From: Dactylellina haptotyla
Lineage: Eukaryota; Ascomycota; Orbiliomycetes; Orbiliales; Orbiliaceae
DNA length: 64,000 nucleotides
NCBI GenBank assembly: GCA_031310005.1
Contig: CM062384.1
Coordinates: forward strand, 3,286,001 to 3,350,000
Reading direction: 5' to 3'
A program made the translations under genes and the position numbers. The notes below the pieces were generated by a model. It worked only from the letters and a program-made list of their open reading frames with translations. It was not told the origin of the DNA and searched no databases. Below, piece after piece: positions 53,862 to 64,000 of this stretch (position 1 is its first letter; each line of letters opens with the position of its first letter).

Positions 53862-54626
53862 ATGGGCGACTATCAAGGTAATCACATGTCTAATGAAACC
53901 TTTTCGTAAGCGAGACGCTAATATAAAACCACAGCGATAGCTCGTCACATCGAGTACGGCGCGTACGAAGCTCGGATCGAGCGCCTCAAGGTCATCGCTG
54001 AAGCTTCTGTTAAAAATCCTCAAGTCCGCGAGGAATACGAGACCCTCCTCATTAGTATTCAATATGTCACCAAGATGGCCTACGATTTCGCCATGAACGT
54101 CCTTCCAAACGCGGGTATCCACAAACCCATCGACGAAGCTGCCATAAACCACCTTGCCGAAGCCTTCGACCTTCGTGTTTATCCATTTTTGAAAAATTAC
54201 AAGTACTTTTTCTCCATCTTTCTTATCCAACGAGCTTTCAAGCCCTTCAAACGATGTTTGGAGAATTTCCAAGCGAAACGTGATCACATGGGGCCCGCGA
54301 CAACTACCAAATGGGGCGAATTTATTGCCCTATCACATGCAAAACTCACCGAAGAACTCTCAGAGCTACTCAAGCTCCTTGTCGCTGACTGGCATCCTTC
54401 AGTTCACCCTTCCGACTTGGGTGCTACCACTGACGTAGCTAAAATTGGACCTTCAGGCATGTTTCTCTATGCCTATGGCACCCAAGACCAACAGACCGAA
54501 TATTGGAAGGCCAAGGCGGAAGAGGTTCAACGTCAATCGAAACGAGATTTTAAACGTCACATGCTTGAGAAGGAGCTTGGTAGTCATGTTGCACCAGTCG
54601 GGCGTCCTAAGACAGTGGGGAAATGA
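53862..54626 (+). CDS. Orphan helical protein
   Basis: Two exons: a 16-base first exon 53862-53877 (MGDYQ plus one base) and 53935-54626, joined in phase 1 over a 57-bp intron (GTAATC donor, GCTAAT branch, CACAG acceptor); 235 residues. All helical in appearance (IEYGAYEARIERLKVIAEAS; TLLISIQYVTKMAYDFAMNV), with an aromatic stretch (KYFFSIFLIQRAFKPFKRCL) that may be buried or membrane-touching, and a basic end. Family not recognised. The neat splice signals and long open frame support it as a real gene. Confidence 0.75.
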
Positions 54627-54905
54627 AAGAAGCCCTGGTCACTTTGATCGTAACGACTATAGATAGAACTCTTGGAGGAATTTTTGGTTCAAAATAGCAA
54701 AATTTGATTGGAACCTCTTAATCAAGACAGTATTTAGAAATGCCAATTTGAAGGCACCACCACATGATCGTACCCGTTTCTAGTTCTTCCACGCAGGGTT
54801 CCTTGATTTAGTTAGCCCTTCTGTTGCTTGCTATACCTCGCGTCAAGCTGTTCGATGTTCCAACTCTTTCAGTATTCTCTGCTTTGCTTTACTGGTTTTC
54901 ATCAA

Positions 54906-55523
54906 CTATCCCTCTTGGCGCTGTTCTGATAGTATCTCAATTGATCCCTCCAAGATATCCTCATCCCTAGATAACACCTCGAAGCTATCATCGGAATCGG
55001 AATCGGAATCACTCCCTTCGCCGTCTCGAGGCTGTTGCTTCCTCAGAGATACACTTGCGCGCCGGGCAGCAGACCCTGCAGTTTTCACGACCCTCCCACA
55101 CCCTCGTATGAGCTTGGCACTGATATTCTCGCCTTCCTGGACTATGTTTGCGCACATATCCGTTATATGCGAGGGAGCACTACCAGTACTCGCAATAATC
55201 GTATTGCTCAACCTGCGAGCCGCGTACGTTGGGTTGTAGATCGCGGTTTGCAGTTCCCAGGTAGCCTGGTAGGCGAGATCGGTAACAGTGGTGGTAAGTC
55301 TATCGCGGGTGGTCGTGTTGTGCGAAATGGTAACTCGCCTGAGGGCACGGGTCTTCGGAGATGGTGGGCACTCTTGGTGGTGTCGGGTTCGAGGTGGAGA
55401 TAGGCCGATGGAAACCATGGAGATGCCAGATTGTTCGAGAGAAGCATCTGACATCCGTGGGATGGGTCCGTCTGATTTGGGATAGCCGCTTTGACGGCAA
55501 AGGAGTACTGGTTTTGAGGGCAT
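54906..55523 (-). CDS. Orphan basic/acidic protein
   Basis: 205 residues from ATG at 55523, single exon. N-terminal half is Ser/Pro/Arg-rich and disordered. A helical segment follows at about 78-155 (TTVTDLAYQATWELQTAIYN; RRLSNTIIASTGSAPSHITD). Then come a basic patch (RRASVSLRKQQPRDGE) and an acidic Ser/Asp tail (GSDSDSDSDDSFEVLSRDED). No domain recognised. Confidence 0.5.
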   Translation of the reverse strand: MPSKPVLLCRQSGYPKSDGPIPRMSDASLEQSGISMVSIGLSPPRTRHHQECPPSPKTRALRRVTISHNTTTRDRLTTTVTDLAYQATWELQTAIYNPTYAARRLSNTIIASTGSAPSHITDMCANIVQEGENISAKLIRGCGRVVKTAGSAARRASVSLRKQQPRDGEGSDSDSDSDDSFEVLSRDEDILEGSIEILSEQRQEG

Positions 55524-56008
55524 GATGAAGTGCGTATCTGCGATTATGGAATTGAAGAAAATTTGATCTTGTAGTTTTGGTTAATGCAGTCTATAGACGT
55601 GCTAGGTCTTTCAAAGGGTAGAACTTCAAGTTGCGCTCCATCTTCGTGTGCGATATGCACGTCTTTCATTTGGTGTGGCTCTCCACCACGGAGATGCTCT
55701 TCTGTGGGGCTCTGTGATGCCATTCCCACGCGACTTGAGTGCAAAAAGAAATATTAAATAAGCACTACTTTTATATTTAGAGATATTCTAAGGGGGCACG
55801 TATGGAGACGCAATTGAAAAATTATTAATAATTAGAAGTTAATGTTTACTGTACACTATTTTCGCGACAGTAAATCATCTCGAGGATGGGAGGCTTGTGT
55901 TCTCATGACACTATAATCTGCCCCGATCTCTCGATATAAATAAAATATAAAATATAAAAAAAGAATGCTAATCTAAAAGAGGTTCAATCTCGAATATAAG
56001 ATATAAGG
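55524..56008. other. Intergenic spacer
   Basis: About 485 bases; AT-rich near 55740-55980. A 66-codon minus frame at 55544-55744 opens on TTG or GTG and is not called. Confidence 0.45.
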
Positions 56009-57499
56009 CTAACGCCCAAGAGGACACCACTCCCACTCTTCGGTGAATCTCTTGTTGTGCTTCCGAAAGATATGCTCTGCAAGTTCATACCTCGTATACT
56101 GCTGAACGCCAACGATTCGTTTCTCCTCTGGGGTGGAAAACTCATTGACGCCGCTAACTTCATCAAAAATGCCCTGCTTGCAGAAACAGCAGCGAGTCAT
56201 GTAATTTGCACGGCAAGCCCTCGATCGGAACCTATTTTTGGGTCGTTCGTTATCCAAGTACTTCTCGATCCATCCTTGAATCATCAACGGTCTTGTGTCG
56301 GGAGCGTGATATCCTAAACTTGGGGTTTTGTGACCCAGAAAGGCCTGCATGACGAAGTGAGGAGTAACTTTGAGGAGTTCTTCCGCACCAGTGTCGTCAC
56401 CATATCGGTAGTGGCCTGTGATCCATATCATTCTTTCTTTTAAGAGTTCGTAGCCGTCGTGTGAGAGAGTACGATCAGGGTTAGCGCGGGACTGCATACG
56501 AACTCCGGGAAACACGATTTTGAAGAAACATTCTTCGAGAATCGCTCTGAAGGAATCTGGTGATTTCAAGATGTGGTATGCTCCGTATTCCTTCTCGTAA
56601 CAGTCGATTATATGAGATATCAATTTAGTGACGATGGCTCCCATTTTCTGTGTCATTTGAATGCGTTGATTCCATTGAGCGAGAAAGCGGTTGTGGGGTC
56701 GGGAGGCCAACTCGTATAAACGCAAGGGTTCGATAGCCTGCTCCTCAATGATGGGGATCGCGTGGGAAATTTTAATGCACATTCGACGGAAGCAGTTTTC
56801 ATGGGTTCCGCATATTCCCTGCAGTGTTTCCGGGAAATTGATGTCTGGATATTTCAAGACGGTAGCGGTCCAGTCTATATATTTTTTTATTCAAATAAGT
56901 GTTAGAAAACTCTTCGTATTATCATATAGGATCCAGAGATACATACCCCAAAACTCTGGCTCGCTGCAAGATCGACAGAGAGTCTTGTAAAGAATACCTC
57001 CGATAATGATATCACAGTTCAAATTCTTGGATTGCTCAAGGCAACTTTGGCAGCCCTTTCCTTTACCGGCCAGATGATGGAGGACGGTCGAATAATATCT
57101 GCCTCGTGGGTTGAACTTCTGGATGGTTGGACCCTTCATCTTGCTTTTCAAAAAGGTGTACCAAAGGTATCTATTGGGAGCGCCAAGAGAAACTCGGAGA
57201 GTTTTACAGGTTGAGGCGAGGAAAATTTTATCTCTAGGAAGAGGGAGGTGTTCAGCAATTTTTTCGAGGACTTCTAATGGAAGCCCTGGTAGATCACCAA
57301 ACTTGGGAGGATTCCCATTGTTGCTAAGCTGTGTTTGGACGTCGACGGCGTTATCACTTCTCTGCACTTCCTGGGTTGCCCTAGAGGCAATCTTGTCGTG
57401 AATTTGTTGAGCGGTACCGTATTCTTGTTCACGAAGAAACTTGTACTGCATCTCGAGTGAGAGGTACCCCAGGACGTCAATGTTAGTCTCGTTCGCCAT
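56009..57499 (-). CDS. F-box / double zinc-module protein (family copy E)
   Basis: Two exons on the minus strand: 56947-57499 and 56009-56874, phase 1, over a 72-bp intron (GTATGT donor, TAG acceptor) at the family's conserved position; 472 residues from ATG at 57499. An N-terminal helical extension of about 65 residues precedes the F-box at about 70-118 (LPGLPLEVLEKIAEHLPLPR; ASTCKTLRVSLGAPNRYLWY). Four-Cys module: Cys 150/153 (GCQSCL) and 175/178 (LCRSC). A long helical middle follows, then the C-terminal finger (TRCCFCKQG, then LAEHIFRKHNK) and a Trp-rich end (EEWEWCPLG). Probable SCF adaptor. About 34 kb from copy D, so the family is dispersed as well as tandem. Confidence 0.85.
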
Positions 57500-58051
57500 T
57501 TTGAGGGTGTGCTCTGATTGGCGCCAGCACCTGAAGATCGCGCGATACAGGTTCGAATCAATTCTAGGCAAGAAAATAAAAGAGTAAGGAGCGTCAAGAC
57601 AAGAGTTTGCGATGCCACAATTAGGAGAAAGGAGCTGACGATGAATATGGTGGAAGCGATGTTTAAGAATAAGCCATGCAATCGTCACCATCTCCATTTC
57701 TCGGTGTTTATACTCGCACACCAAACTAACAGAGCGTGCAGCTACTGCAGAGGGGACTGCTCTTCAGAGGAGCTTGTTGCATTTCTTGAAAATTCCACAC
57801 AGAAATGTGTTGCCACCTGAGGGTGAGCCCTACCTGCTGATAGCCACCGAACTACCTGTCTATTGTCGAAGATCATACATACACAATGGTGGAATTATTT
57901 CAGAATTCTAGGTGATTGAAGTCATATAAAGCCTTCAGGTGGGTTTACTTTCTGTTACGGCTGTCTGTAGCCTCAATTTCAACCTCAAAGCCGTATTGGT
58001 TCCCCCTCGCGCTCCCCGCGGCCGAATAGAGTAATTTACACGACCCAGAAG
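57500..58051. other. Intergenic, divergent promoter region
   Basis: 550 bases between two divergent genes. The frame of copy E stays open upstream of its ATG to 57724 without another convincing start. Nothing else seen. Confidence 0.45.
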
Positions 58052-61000
58052 ATGTTACGCGCCGGCCAGGGCACTGAGCATACCAAAGATGAACACCAAG
58101 AAGAGACCCAAGCTAAAAGAGCGGTCTCACCAGCACCTGAGGGAGGGGACCCACAAGAGACCCCGCCTACGCCGGTCCTCGCGCCAGTCGTACCAGTCCA
58201 ACCGCTGACCGACACCAGAACCAGCCGCACCCATAGATGTCGAAGATCTGGTGCCGTTGTAAATAATTACTTCTAGAGATCTCCGTTACATTGCAAGCTG
58301 CTAATTACAGAATAGTCAAGTAGAATCGGACCACCCGATCTCGGCCAGCTCAGTCACGAACGACCAGCCCGGCTAGAAAGCAGTCCAGATCCCATTCCAT
58401 CGTCTCCACCTGTTCCTGTTCCTGCTCCAGAATTACATCTCGATCAGATACAACCAACAACACTTGTACCCTTTCCGAGAGCTCCTACTCCGTCTCTCCG
58501 TTTATCACCCCCACACGCGAGCTTCACGACAATCTCCCCAGAACTCCAATCACACCTCCCTACGAAATATCCTCCACAAACATGCCACCCACAGCTTCTG
58601 ACCCGTATCCCCAGTTTCAAGCCCCAATCTATCCATCTCACTCGATATCCTGGTGAAAAGGAAATATGCGAGCAAACAGGAAAGACACCTTTCCAATGGC
58701 CGCAGTTCGGTACCAAGAACGGTGAAACCAGAAGACCAGGCCAGGATAATAGAAGCCATGGCGATGCAGATGAGCTGGCATCACTGTATATGGCTGTGCT
58801 CGCGAGCGTTCAGCTTCGAGCAGAACAAGATAATCCTAAGCCGAAAAAGCTAACTTCTACTCGGTTTTTAACTGCGGCGGGAGACGCTCGAGCCATCCAG
58901 AAAAATACAACAAAAAGGCACAACGCCATGGTGAAGATGATCCAGATGTTGATGGAGAACCCTATCGGTATAAAAAGCCTATTGGGGAAGCTTGTCACGG
59001 AGAGGAGAGATAAGAATGGAGACGTCATGCCATACCCTGTGGACAGGAAGTGGGCTTGGTCATATCTATATCGGATGGGCATTGAAGCGGAGGAAAATTT
59101 TAGATACGAATCAGAGATTAAAAGGGAGCTCGAGAATGAGCTCGGGCAGAATATCAAGTTAGAACGGAAGCTAGCTATATTGAAAAAAATGGCAGCAGAC
59201 TTGAATGCCACAATGCCTGGCGGGTCTCCCAATGTTGAGGTTCCGAGTATTGGAGTTTCACCGCCAACTAGTAGAAGAACATCCGTGTCATCTCTGGAGT
59301 GTGGGCGTCCAAGCGACGAGAACGCAAAGGGATTACGTCGAAACTCTGACTCTTTGTCCGACACTAGCCGTACTACTCATGGTACACCCAGCCGTGCAAC
59401 AGGTCAGGCTGTCCCGCAACATAGAATATTGCCAACACCGAAGGGAATACTGCGCAACAGAAAAACCAGATCCAACCAATCCATGGTCCCAGATCCAGAG
59501 AGCCAATCAGAGACAAGAGGCAGAGAGGAAGTGCAACATGCCCTTGAAAGCCAGGAATCGGTTAAACAATCCTCAGAATTACCAGAATCCGCTCAGCAGT
59601 CAGACCCAGCACCTGTTGAAAGCAAGGACAAAGGCAAAGGTAGAATGAGTGTTGAGGATCAAGAAAAAATGGTGGAAGAATCTGAAGCGGATACAAAGAA
59701 CGAGATTGAATTTCTTCACAATCTCCTTCGGCACTCTTCGGGCGATGAATACGTCAAGAGAAGACTTGAAGAGCTGGAGAACAAAAACAAGCTGCCACAA
59801 TCCGGAGATGCACTGACAGATACAGCAATAGATCAGGAAGATGAGGAATGGCAGTTTGAAACCCCAGGCTCAAAAAGGCCACTATCTTCACCTGCAAAAG
59901 CATTGCTATTACATTGCAGTGAAGTTGTTCTCACAGGAAACGGGCCATCTACGACTAACTTCAGAAGAAAAAGATCACTAGAGATTTTCGGAGAGGAGGC
60001 TATACCTTATATGGGGCGTTACGAGTTTGATTCATCTTCAAGTTCAACAGCATCACCTACCAGAGAGGATCTACTAGACCAGAGCGAGACCACACTATAT
60101 TCCGAAGCCTCTGAACCTCGACCGCCTCCAGAGATGATTATTATTACTGATTACGATAGAAACCATGATGGCATTGAGATTTTGATACTACCCGAGCCAC
60201 AGGCTGAGAATACCCACTGGGAAGGGTCTTCTATCGTATTACCGAGAGGTTTAAACTCAACAAAAGTTCTGGCGATTATCCTAGTCGAGCTTCAGAGAGG
60301 CACGGCATTTCTTTGCACTAGCGAGAAATGCTACCAGGATGATAATTGGACGAAGAGAGTTTGCAGACTTAAAGACCTAGCGGATAGAGTTCGGAGTTTG
60401 ATATCCCAACCAGCGGTAGATGGTCCATTGTGTGGCAGTTTACTTGGTGAGATGGGAACCCTCGAGATGGCATCGGAACTTGGTATGGGATTTTGGGGGA
60501 TGAAAGGGTGGGTTGAGGGTCTGGAAAAGAGGATACAAGAACTAGATACGCTGTTACTGGATGTCGGTCTTGGCTTCGATAAAATTATGAAATGCCAAGA
60601 GCATTGGATCGAGGAGCGGGAGAAACAAATCGAAGCATCGGGTGGGGATATTTCGGCGGACTTGGATCTAATGGTGAAACACAAAGAGCTGCAAGGATAT
60701 ACTGACCTCCTAAAACGAATTACCAAGGCTATAGGAGAGACCGACGAATATCAACTTACGTGGGGAGATGTGGAGGCTCTACTGAAATATCTAGGACTAC
60801 ATGCCGTGCCTGCGCAGAAGAGTCAATGGGAGCCCGGCTGCCACCCTGATCGATATGCTCCTGATATTTTACACTTTACGGACGAAGTTCGACTTCGACG
60901 GACCACATCAAGTCGGCAAATAACATCGTCTCAGAACAAGGATGAATCGAAGTCCAAACAAACGATTATTCGTGGATCAAAGGCGCGGCTGCCATCTAAG

Positions 61001-62005
61001 ATTGCAGGAAGAAAATACCACCGTCCAGGCGAGGTCTTGATGAGTGAAGTGAAGCTCGATGCTTTAACAGTTATCGGCTCGATGAAGGGTCGCGAGAGGC
61101 GAAACGTTCGTGAAGCATCAATACCGGTACCTATCAGTGATTGTGAAAGAAAAAGACTACCGGAGGAGAATTGGTGCAATGATACAAAGTCCATCAGTTA
61201 CAACTCCCCAGGACGTGCACTTGCGTCAAATCTACACGGTGTTTTCTCTTGGTTATTCCCGAGAAGTCGACTTGAGGTTTTGTCTCCAATGGAATTACCG
61301 CCAGGACACGGATGCTACCCGGGTACAGCACACATGGAATACCGGCGACCGGATAGAGTTAATGAGCAGTGGCAATTTGAAAAGTGGAAGATATACACGC
61401 TTGAAATGTTTTTAGAAAGGAGAACAGCCTTGGCGCTGATTGCCAGCACGAAAGGACCAGCGAAGTGCTCTAGGCTCAGACCAGTAGCAGGAATACCGCC
61501 CCGAGGTGAGCCATTGAGCGGAGACGGGTCCGGAGGTAGGATTGTAGACGAGCCCACTATTTCAGATGGTGATGACGACGACGAATCCTTTATCGAGGAT
61601 GTTAACAATTTGAGAGGGGAGCAAGTGCCACTTGCGTCGCAAGAGGAAGCAGAAGCAGAGCCACGAAGGGTTCTCAGGGTAACGAATCTTGATACTGATT
61701 CCAATGAAGATTTAGATGACGAAGAAGAAGAGTCGCCTCCGGCGCCACCATCAACTCCTTGGTTTAAGATAGATGGTCGATCCCGAATCTCAAAACGTTT
61801 TATGACGGCAGCCAGGGCTTTCGGGATGGGATCCATGATGGTAGTTGGGCTGAGAGGAATATCGGGTCTGCATATGATACAAGAGGTTTCGAGAGTTATG
61901 AACATGTGGAATGCAAATATGACTTGGTATAACTTAAATTGGATACCTAGTAGGATTGGAGGTTATGGAGATAGCGACGGCGTTGATTCTGGAGAGGAAG
62001 TATGA
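58052..62005 (+). CDS. Very large orphan protein (1298 residues)
   Basis: Two exons, 58052-58258 and 58316-62005, phase 0, over a 57-bp intron (GTAAAT donor, GCTAAT branch, TAG acceptor). Residues 1-250 are Pro/Ser/Thr-rich and disordered. A helical/coiled-coil part follows at about 330-410 (YESEIKRELENELGQNIKLE). Then disordered Ser/Glu-rich sequence. A folded central region at about 700-900 has helices (LAIILVELQRGTAFLCTSEK; MKGWVEGLEKRIQELDTLLL; DYLTWGDV-like segments). A basic part follows, then an acidic linker (DDEEEESPPAPPSTPW), and the C terminus has a hydrophobic stretch (FGMGSMMVVGLRGISGLHMI) that might touch membrane. No family recognised. Intron placement is supported by continuous good coding character across the junction. 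Confidence 0.75.
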
Positions 62006-62251
62006 AGCACCGTGCTATATTGTGTTTTAGTATCAAAGGTTTGGATCTCAAAAGAGATCGTCGTGTAATAGGTAGAAAACAGTACCACCTTTGGAATTTT
62101 GAGAAACCTTAGATTCGAATACTCTTTTACCAAAATAGCCTGTTGAATCAATCATCACAAATCAAGCTTTACACAGATTACGAGTATCACTATTAAACAT
62201 TTCTAATTTTTTTTGATTTTTAGCTAGTATTATTTAAACAGAATACCACAG

Positions 62252-64000
62252 TTAGAAACTGTGGGGACAGTCTCTGGGCACAACTGGGAATGGTTCTCCA
62301 ACCATCCCAAACAATGTTGTGCTCCTTGAATACAAGGCAACCCGTTGCTCATAGGGGTACACGTACACTCCAGGAGGTACGGTACCACCTACTCGCTCCG
62401 GGTTGCCTTGTACTTCATCCTCCACGGATGAAGTCGCCGAGACACTGCCGAAATACGGCTGTTCGGTAAGTAAGGCGGTCGTATGTGCCGCCTTTGCGGT
62501 GACGAATTCGACACCGCGCAGGAAATCTGGCATTGATGAGAGCAGGTTCTGCCGCTCTGCTGGGACGCACTTTTCGTCGCCAGCTTTCTCCTGCGCATTT
62601 TCCTTGCTGCTCTCCTCCGCAGCTTCCTTTGAAGCCGCCTCCGCGCCTTCAGCTTCTGGGTTTGCAACCCCTGCTTCCTCCTGTTCCCCGCTCTTCTCTC
62701 CCTTCTTTCCCTTCTTCAACTTCTTTCCCCCCTTTCCCTTCTTCGACTTCTTATTCGCACCATCAGCTGGTGCGATTTTTGCGAGAATGGGCTTCATGGC
62801 GAGCACCAAGGTCCACATGAAATATAGTTGTTCTTGGTACTCCTCTTCGTGGGTGAGGAGCTTGGGAACAACGCGCAAATTGTGAAGACGAGGAATCGGC
62901 AATTCCGCTTCTTTTCTCTTCCGTTCCTCTTCGGCTATCTTATCCGCTTCGGCTTGTGCGGTGGCAGCCTCTCGCCTGGCTTGCTCCTGCTTGAATGTCT
63001 CTTCAGTATGACGCTTTGGTCGTTTGAATATCCTATCTCTCTCGATTTTAGCCTTCTTCTCCATCTCCTTTTCCTCCTCTTCCTTCTTGCGTTCTTCCTC
63101 CTCGTCCGCGCGGATATCTCTGAGAACCTGGTTGCAATATAGTTCGGCATGGTGTCGGACATCCCTTGCCTGTGGGAGAGAGAATTCGACTGGGGCGGTA
63201 TGGGTAAGGCCGATTGGCGCGTACATTGCATCGATGATCGATGCTGCCAGTTCGGGAGTGGTCTCTGCAGTGACGCAAACTTCGTCTAGGCTATGATCTG
63301 TTACGTATATAGGCTCCGAGACAGCAACCGATGGAGAAGAGGCAGAAGAAGTCCTTGGGCTGAGAGATTGAACTGTTTCTTGTGGTAGCGATCCCACAGA
63401 AAATCTGACCTTCGGTCTTCGTGGAGCACCCATTTCAACGGCGACTGGCTCCGCGAATTTTACGGTTCGTACAATCTGTGGTACAGACGTGTTATTATGA
63501 ATAGCACTTCGTGCAGTATAAGTAGTATTAGCAACCAGTCCCAGTACTAAGGATGTATTATCAACTATATCATTTTGTTTCTTAACTATAATGTTGATTT
63601 CAACTCCTGGGGATGGCGGAGTGGCATTTAGAGCTTCAGAGGAGAAAGCAACAGAACTAGCTGCTGATGCCCCGCTGTTGCTCGATCCACCAACGGAAGA
63701 GACAGCCATATCGAGATAATAGTCGGCGATGTCAACATCAGTTTCTAACGGAACTTTGTCATCTGGCGGGCGAAATTTCAGTCCCTCAAGTGTATCTTTA
63801 AGCTGGCGGACCTTCATCGTAGTCATATTGAGCATGTTGTCGTACATTAGTTGCTTCGTAACGATTCGAGGATCGCCCTTTTGCCAGCCTGGAGAAAGAC
63901 GGTCGACCATATGGAGAGCCTTATCGAGCTGTCCAATGAACTCCATCCAGGGTCCCGTCTCCGAAGAGAGTAGTTCCTTGGGGATAATTAATGTGAATTC
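62252..64000 (-). CDS. Orphan charged protein, 5' end beyond the window
   Basis: The frame is open from the stop at 62252 to the last base of the window, so the start is missing; 582 codons are visible. An internal ATG at 63946 exists, but the upstream residues (EFTLIIPKELLSSETGPW) read as protein. Visible parts: helical N-terminal piece (QLMYDNMLNMTTMKVRQLKD); Ser/Ala-rich linker; a folded part (LAASIIDAMYAPIGLTHTAP). A long Glu/Lys/Arg coiled coil at about 285-365 (EEERKKEEEEKEMEKKAKIE) is followed by a Lys/Gly block (KKSKKGKGGKKLKKGKKGEK), an Ala/Glu block, and a Tyr/Val-rich end (PPGVYVYPYEQRVALYSRST). Family not recognised. Confidence 0.7.
   Translation of the reverse strand, partial: EFTLIIPKELLSSETGPWMEFIGQLDKALHMVDRLSPGWQKGDPRIVTKQLMYDNMLNMTTMKVRQLKDTLEGLKFRPPDDKVPLETDVDIADYYLDMAVSSVGGSSNSGASAASSVAFSSEALNATPPSPGVEINIIVKKQNDIVDNTSLVLGLVANTTYTARSAIHNNTSVPQIVRTVKFAEPVAVEMGAPRRPKVRFSVGSLPQETVQSLSPRTSSASSPSVAVSEPIYVTDHSLDEVCVTAETTPELAASIIDAMYAPIGLTHTAPVEFSLPQARDVRHHAELYCNQVLRDIRADEEEERKKEEEEKEMEKKAKIERDRIFKRPKRHTEETFKQEQARREAATAQAEADKIAEEERKRKEAELPIPRLHNLRVVPKLLTHEEEYQEQLYFMWTLVLAMKPILAKIAPADGANKKSKKGKGGKKLKKGKKGEKSGEQEEAGVANPEAEGAEAASKEAAEESSKENAQEKAGDEKCVPAERQNLLSSMPDFLRGVEFVTAKAAHTTALLTEQPYFGSVSATSSVEDEVQGNPERVGGTVPPGVYVYPYEQRVALYSRSTTLFGMVGEPFPVVPRDCPHSF

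Noticed and set aside
61315-61905. 196-codon minus-strand frame in the 1298-residue orphan
   Set aside because: Ser-rich shadow of the acidic region on the + strand.
1-64000. Transposons, retroelement or virus-like fossils, CRISPR arrays
   Set aside because: No reverse transcriptase, integrase, transposase or capsid motif was seen in any frame, no long terminal or inverted repeats were noticed by eye, and CRISPR is not expected in a fungal nuclear genome. A repeat-finder run would be needed to exclude short decayed copies.

Overview
The window looks like nuclear DNA of a filamentous ascomycete (Pezizomycotina; Leotiomycetes-like would fit, but that rank is a guess). The reasons are short spliceosomal introns (about 48-92 bp, GTAAGT/GTATGT donors, CTAAC/CTGAC-type branch sites, TAG/CAG acceptors), a CFEM surface protein, a Pth11/SAT4-type seven-helix rhodopsin-domain protein, a PAN/apple-like secreted protein, and a tRNA-Asn with an anticodon-loop intron. 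Genes lie on both strands with long, AT-rich spacers. I saw no transposon, virus-like element or CRISPR array. Start codons were taken as ATG only, and exon joins were worked out by hand from splice signals and frame.

Layout: 1-2.4 kb is a long leader or promoter with no convincing gene. 2.5-7.0 kb holds a large serine-rich protein whose frame continues past two in-frame TAG codons to a TAA. 8.2 kb is tRNA-Asn(GTT). 8.7-10.9 kb is a divergent pair of related orphan genes. 11-23 kb is a mosaic of F-box/zinc proteins (a truncated copy at 11.2 kb, a tandem pair at 15.4 and 16.6 kb, an acidic-tailed copy at 20.7-22.6 kb) mixed with secreted or surface genes (PAN-like at 12.9 kb, a small secreted protein at 14.0 kb, CFEM at 18.5 kb). 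23-31 kb has a membrane protein and two large divergent orphan genes. 31-39 kb has small membrane proteins, a seven-helix receptor-like gene, and a possible gene relic near 35 kb. 39-50 kb is a run of orphan genes, many with a compact helical head and a disordered charged tail, plus a small secreted protein. 50-55 kb has an arrestin-like gene, a Nudix hydrolase (the clearest housekeeping gene) and two orphans. 56-57.5 kb holds a fifth F-box/zinc copy. 58-62 kb is a 1298-residue orphan, and the last gene runs off the right edge.

The most coherent theme is the F-box/zinc family. Three full copies share an F-box, a CxxC...CxxC module, a long helical middle and a C-terminal CxxC...H-x4-H module, and four of the five share a phase-1 intron just after the second CxxC. 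F-box proteins usually act as substrate adaptors of SCF ubiquitin ligases, so this looks like an expanded, fast-turning-over set of adaptors in an accessory region next to secreted and surface genes. That functional reading is inference. Most other genes here are orphans to me and are described only by what is visible.
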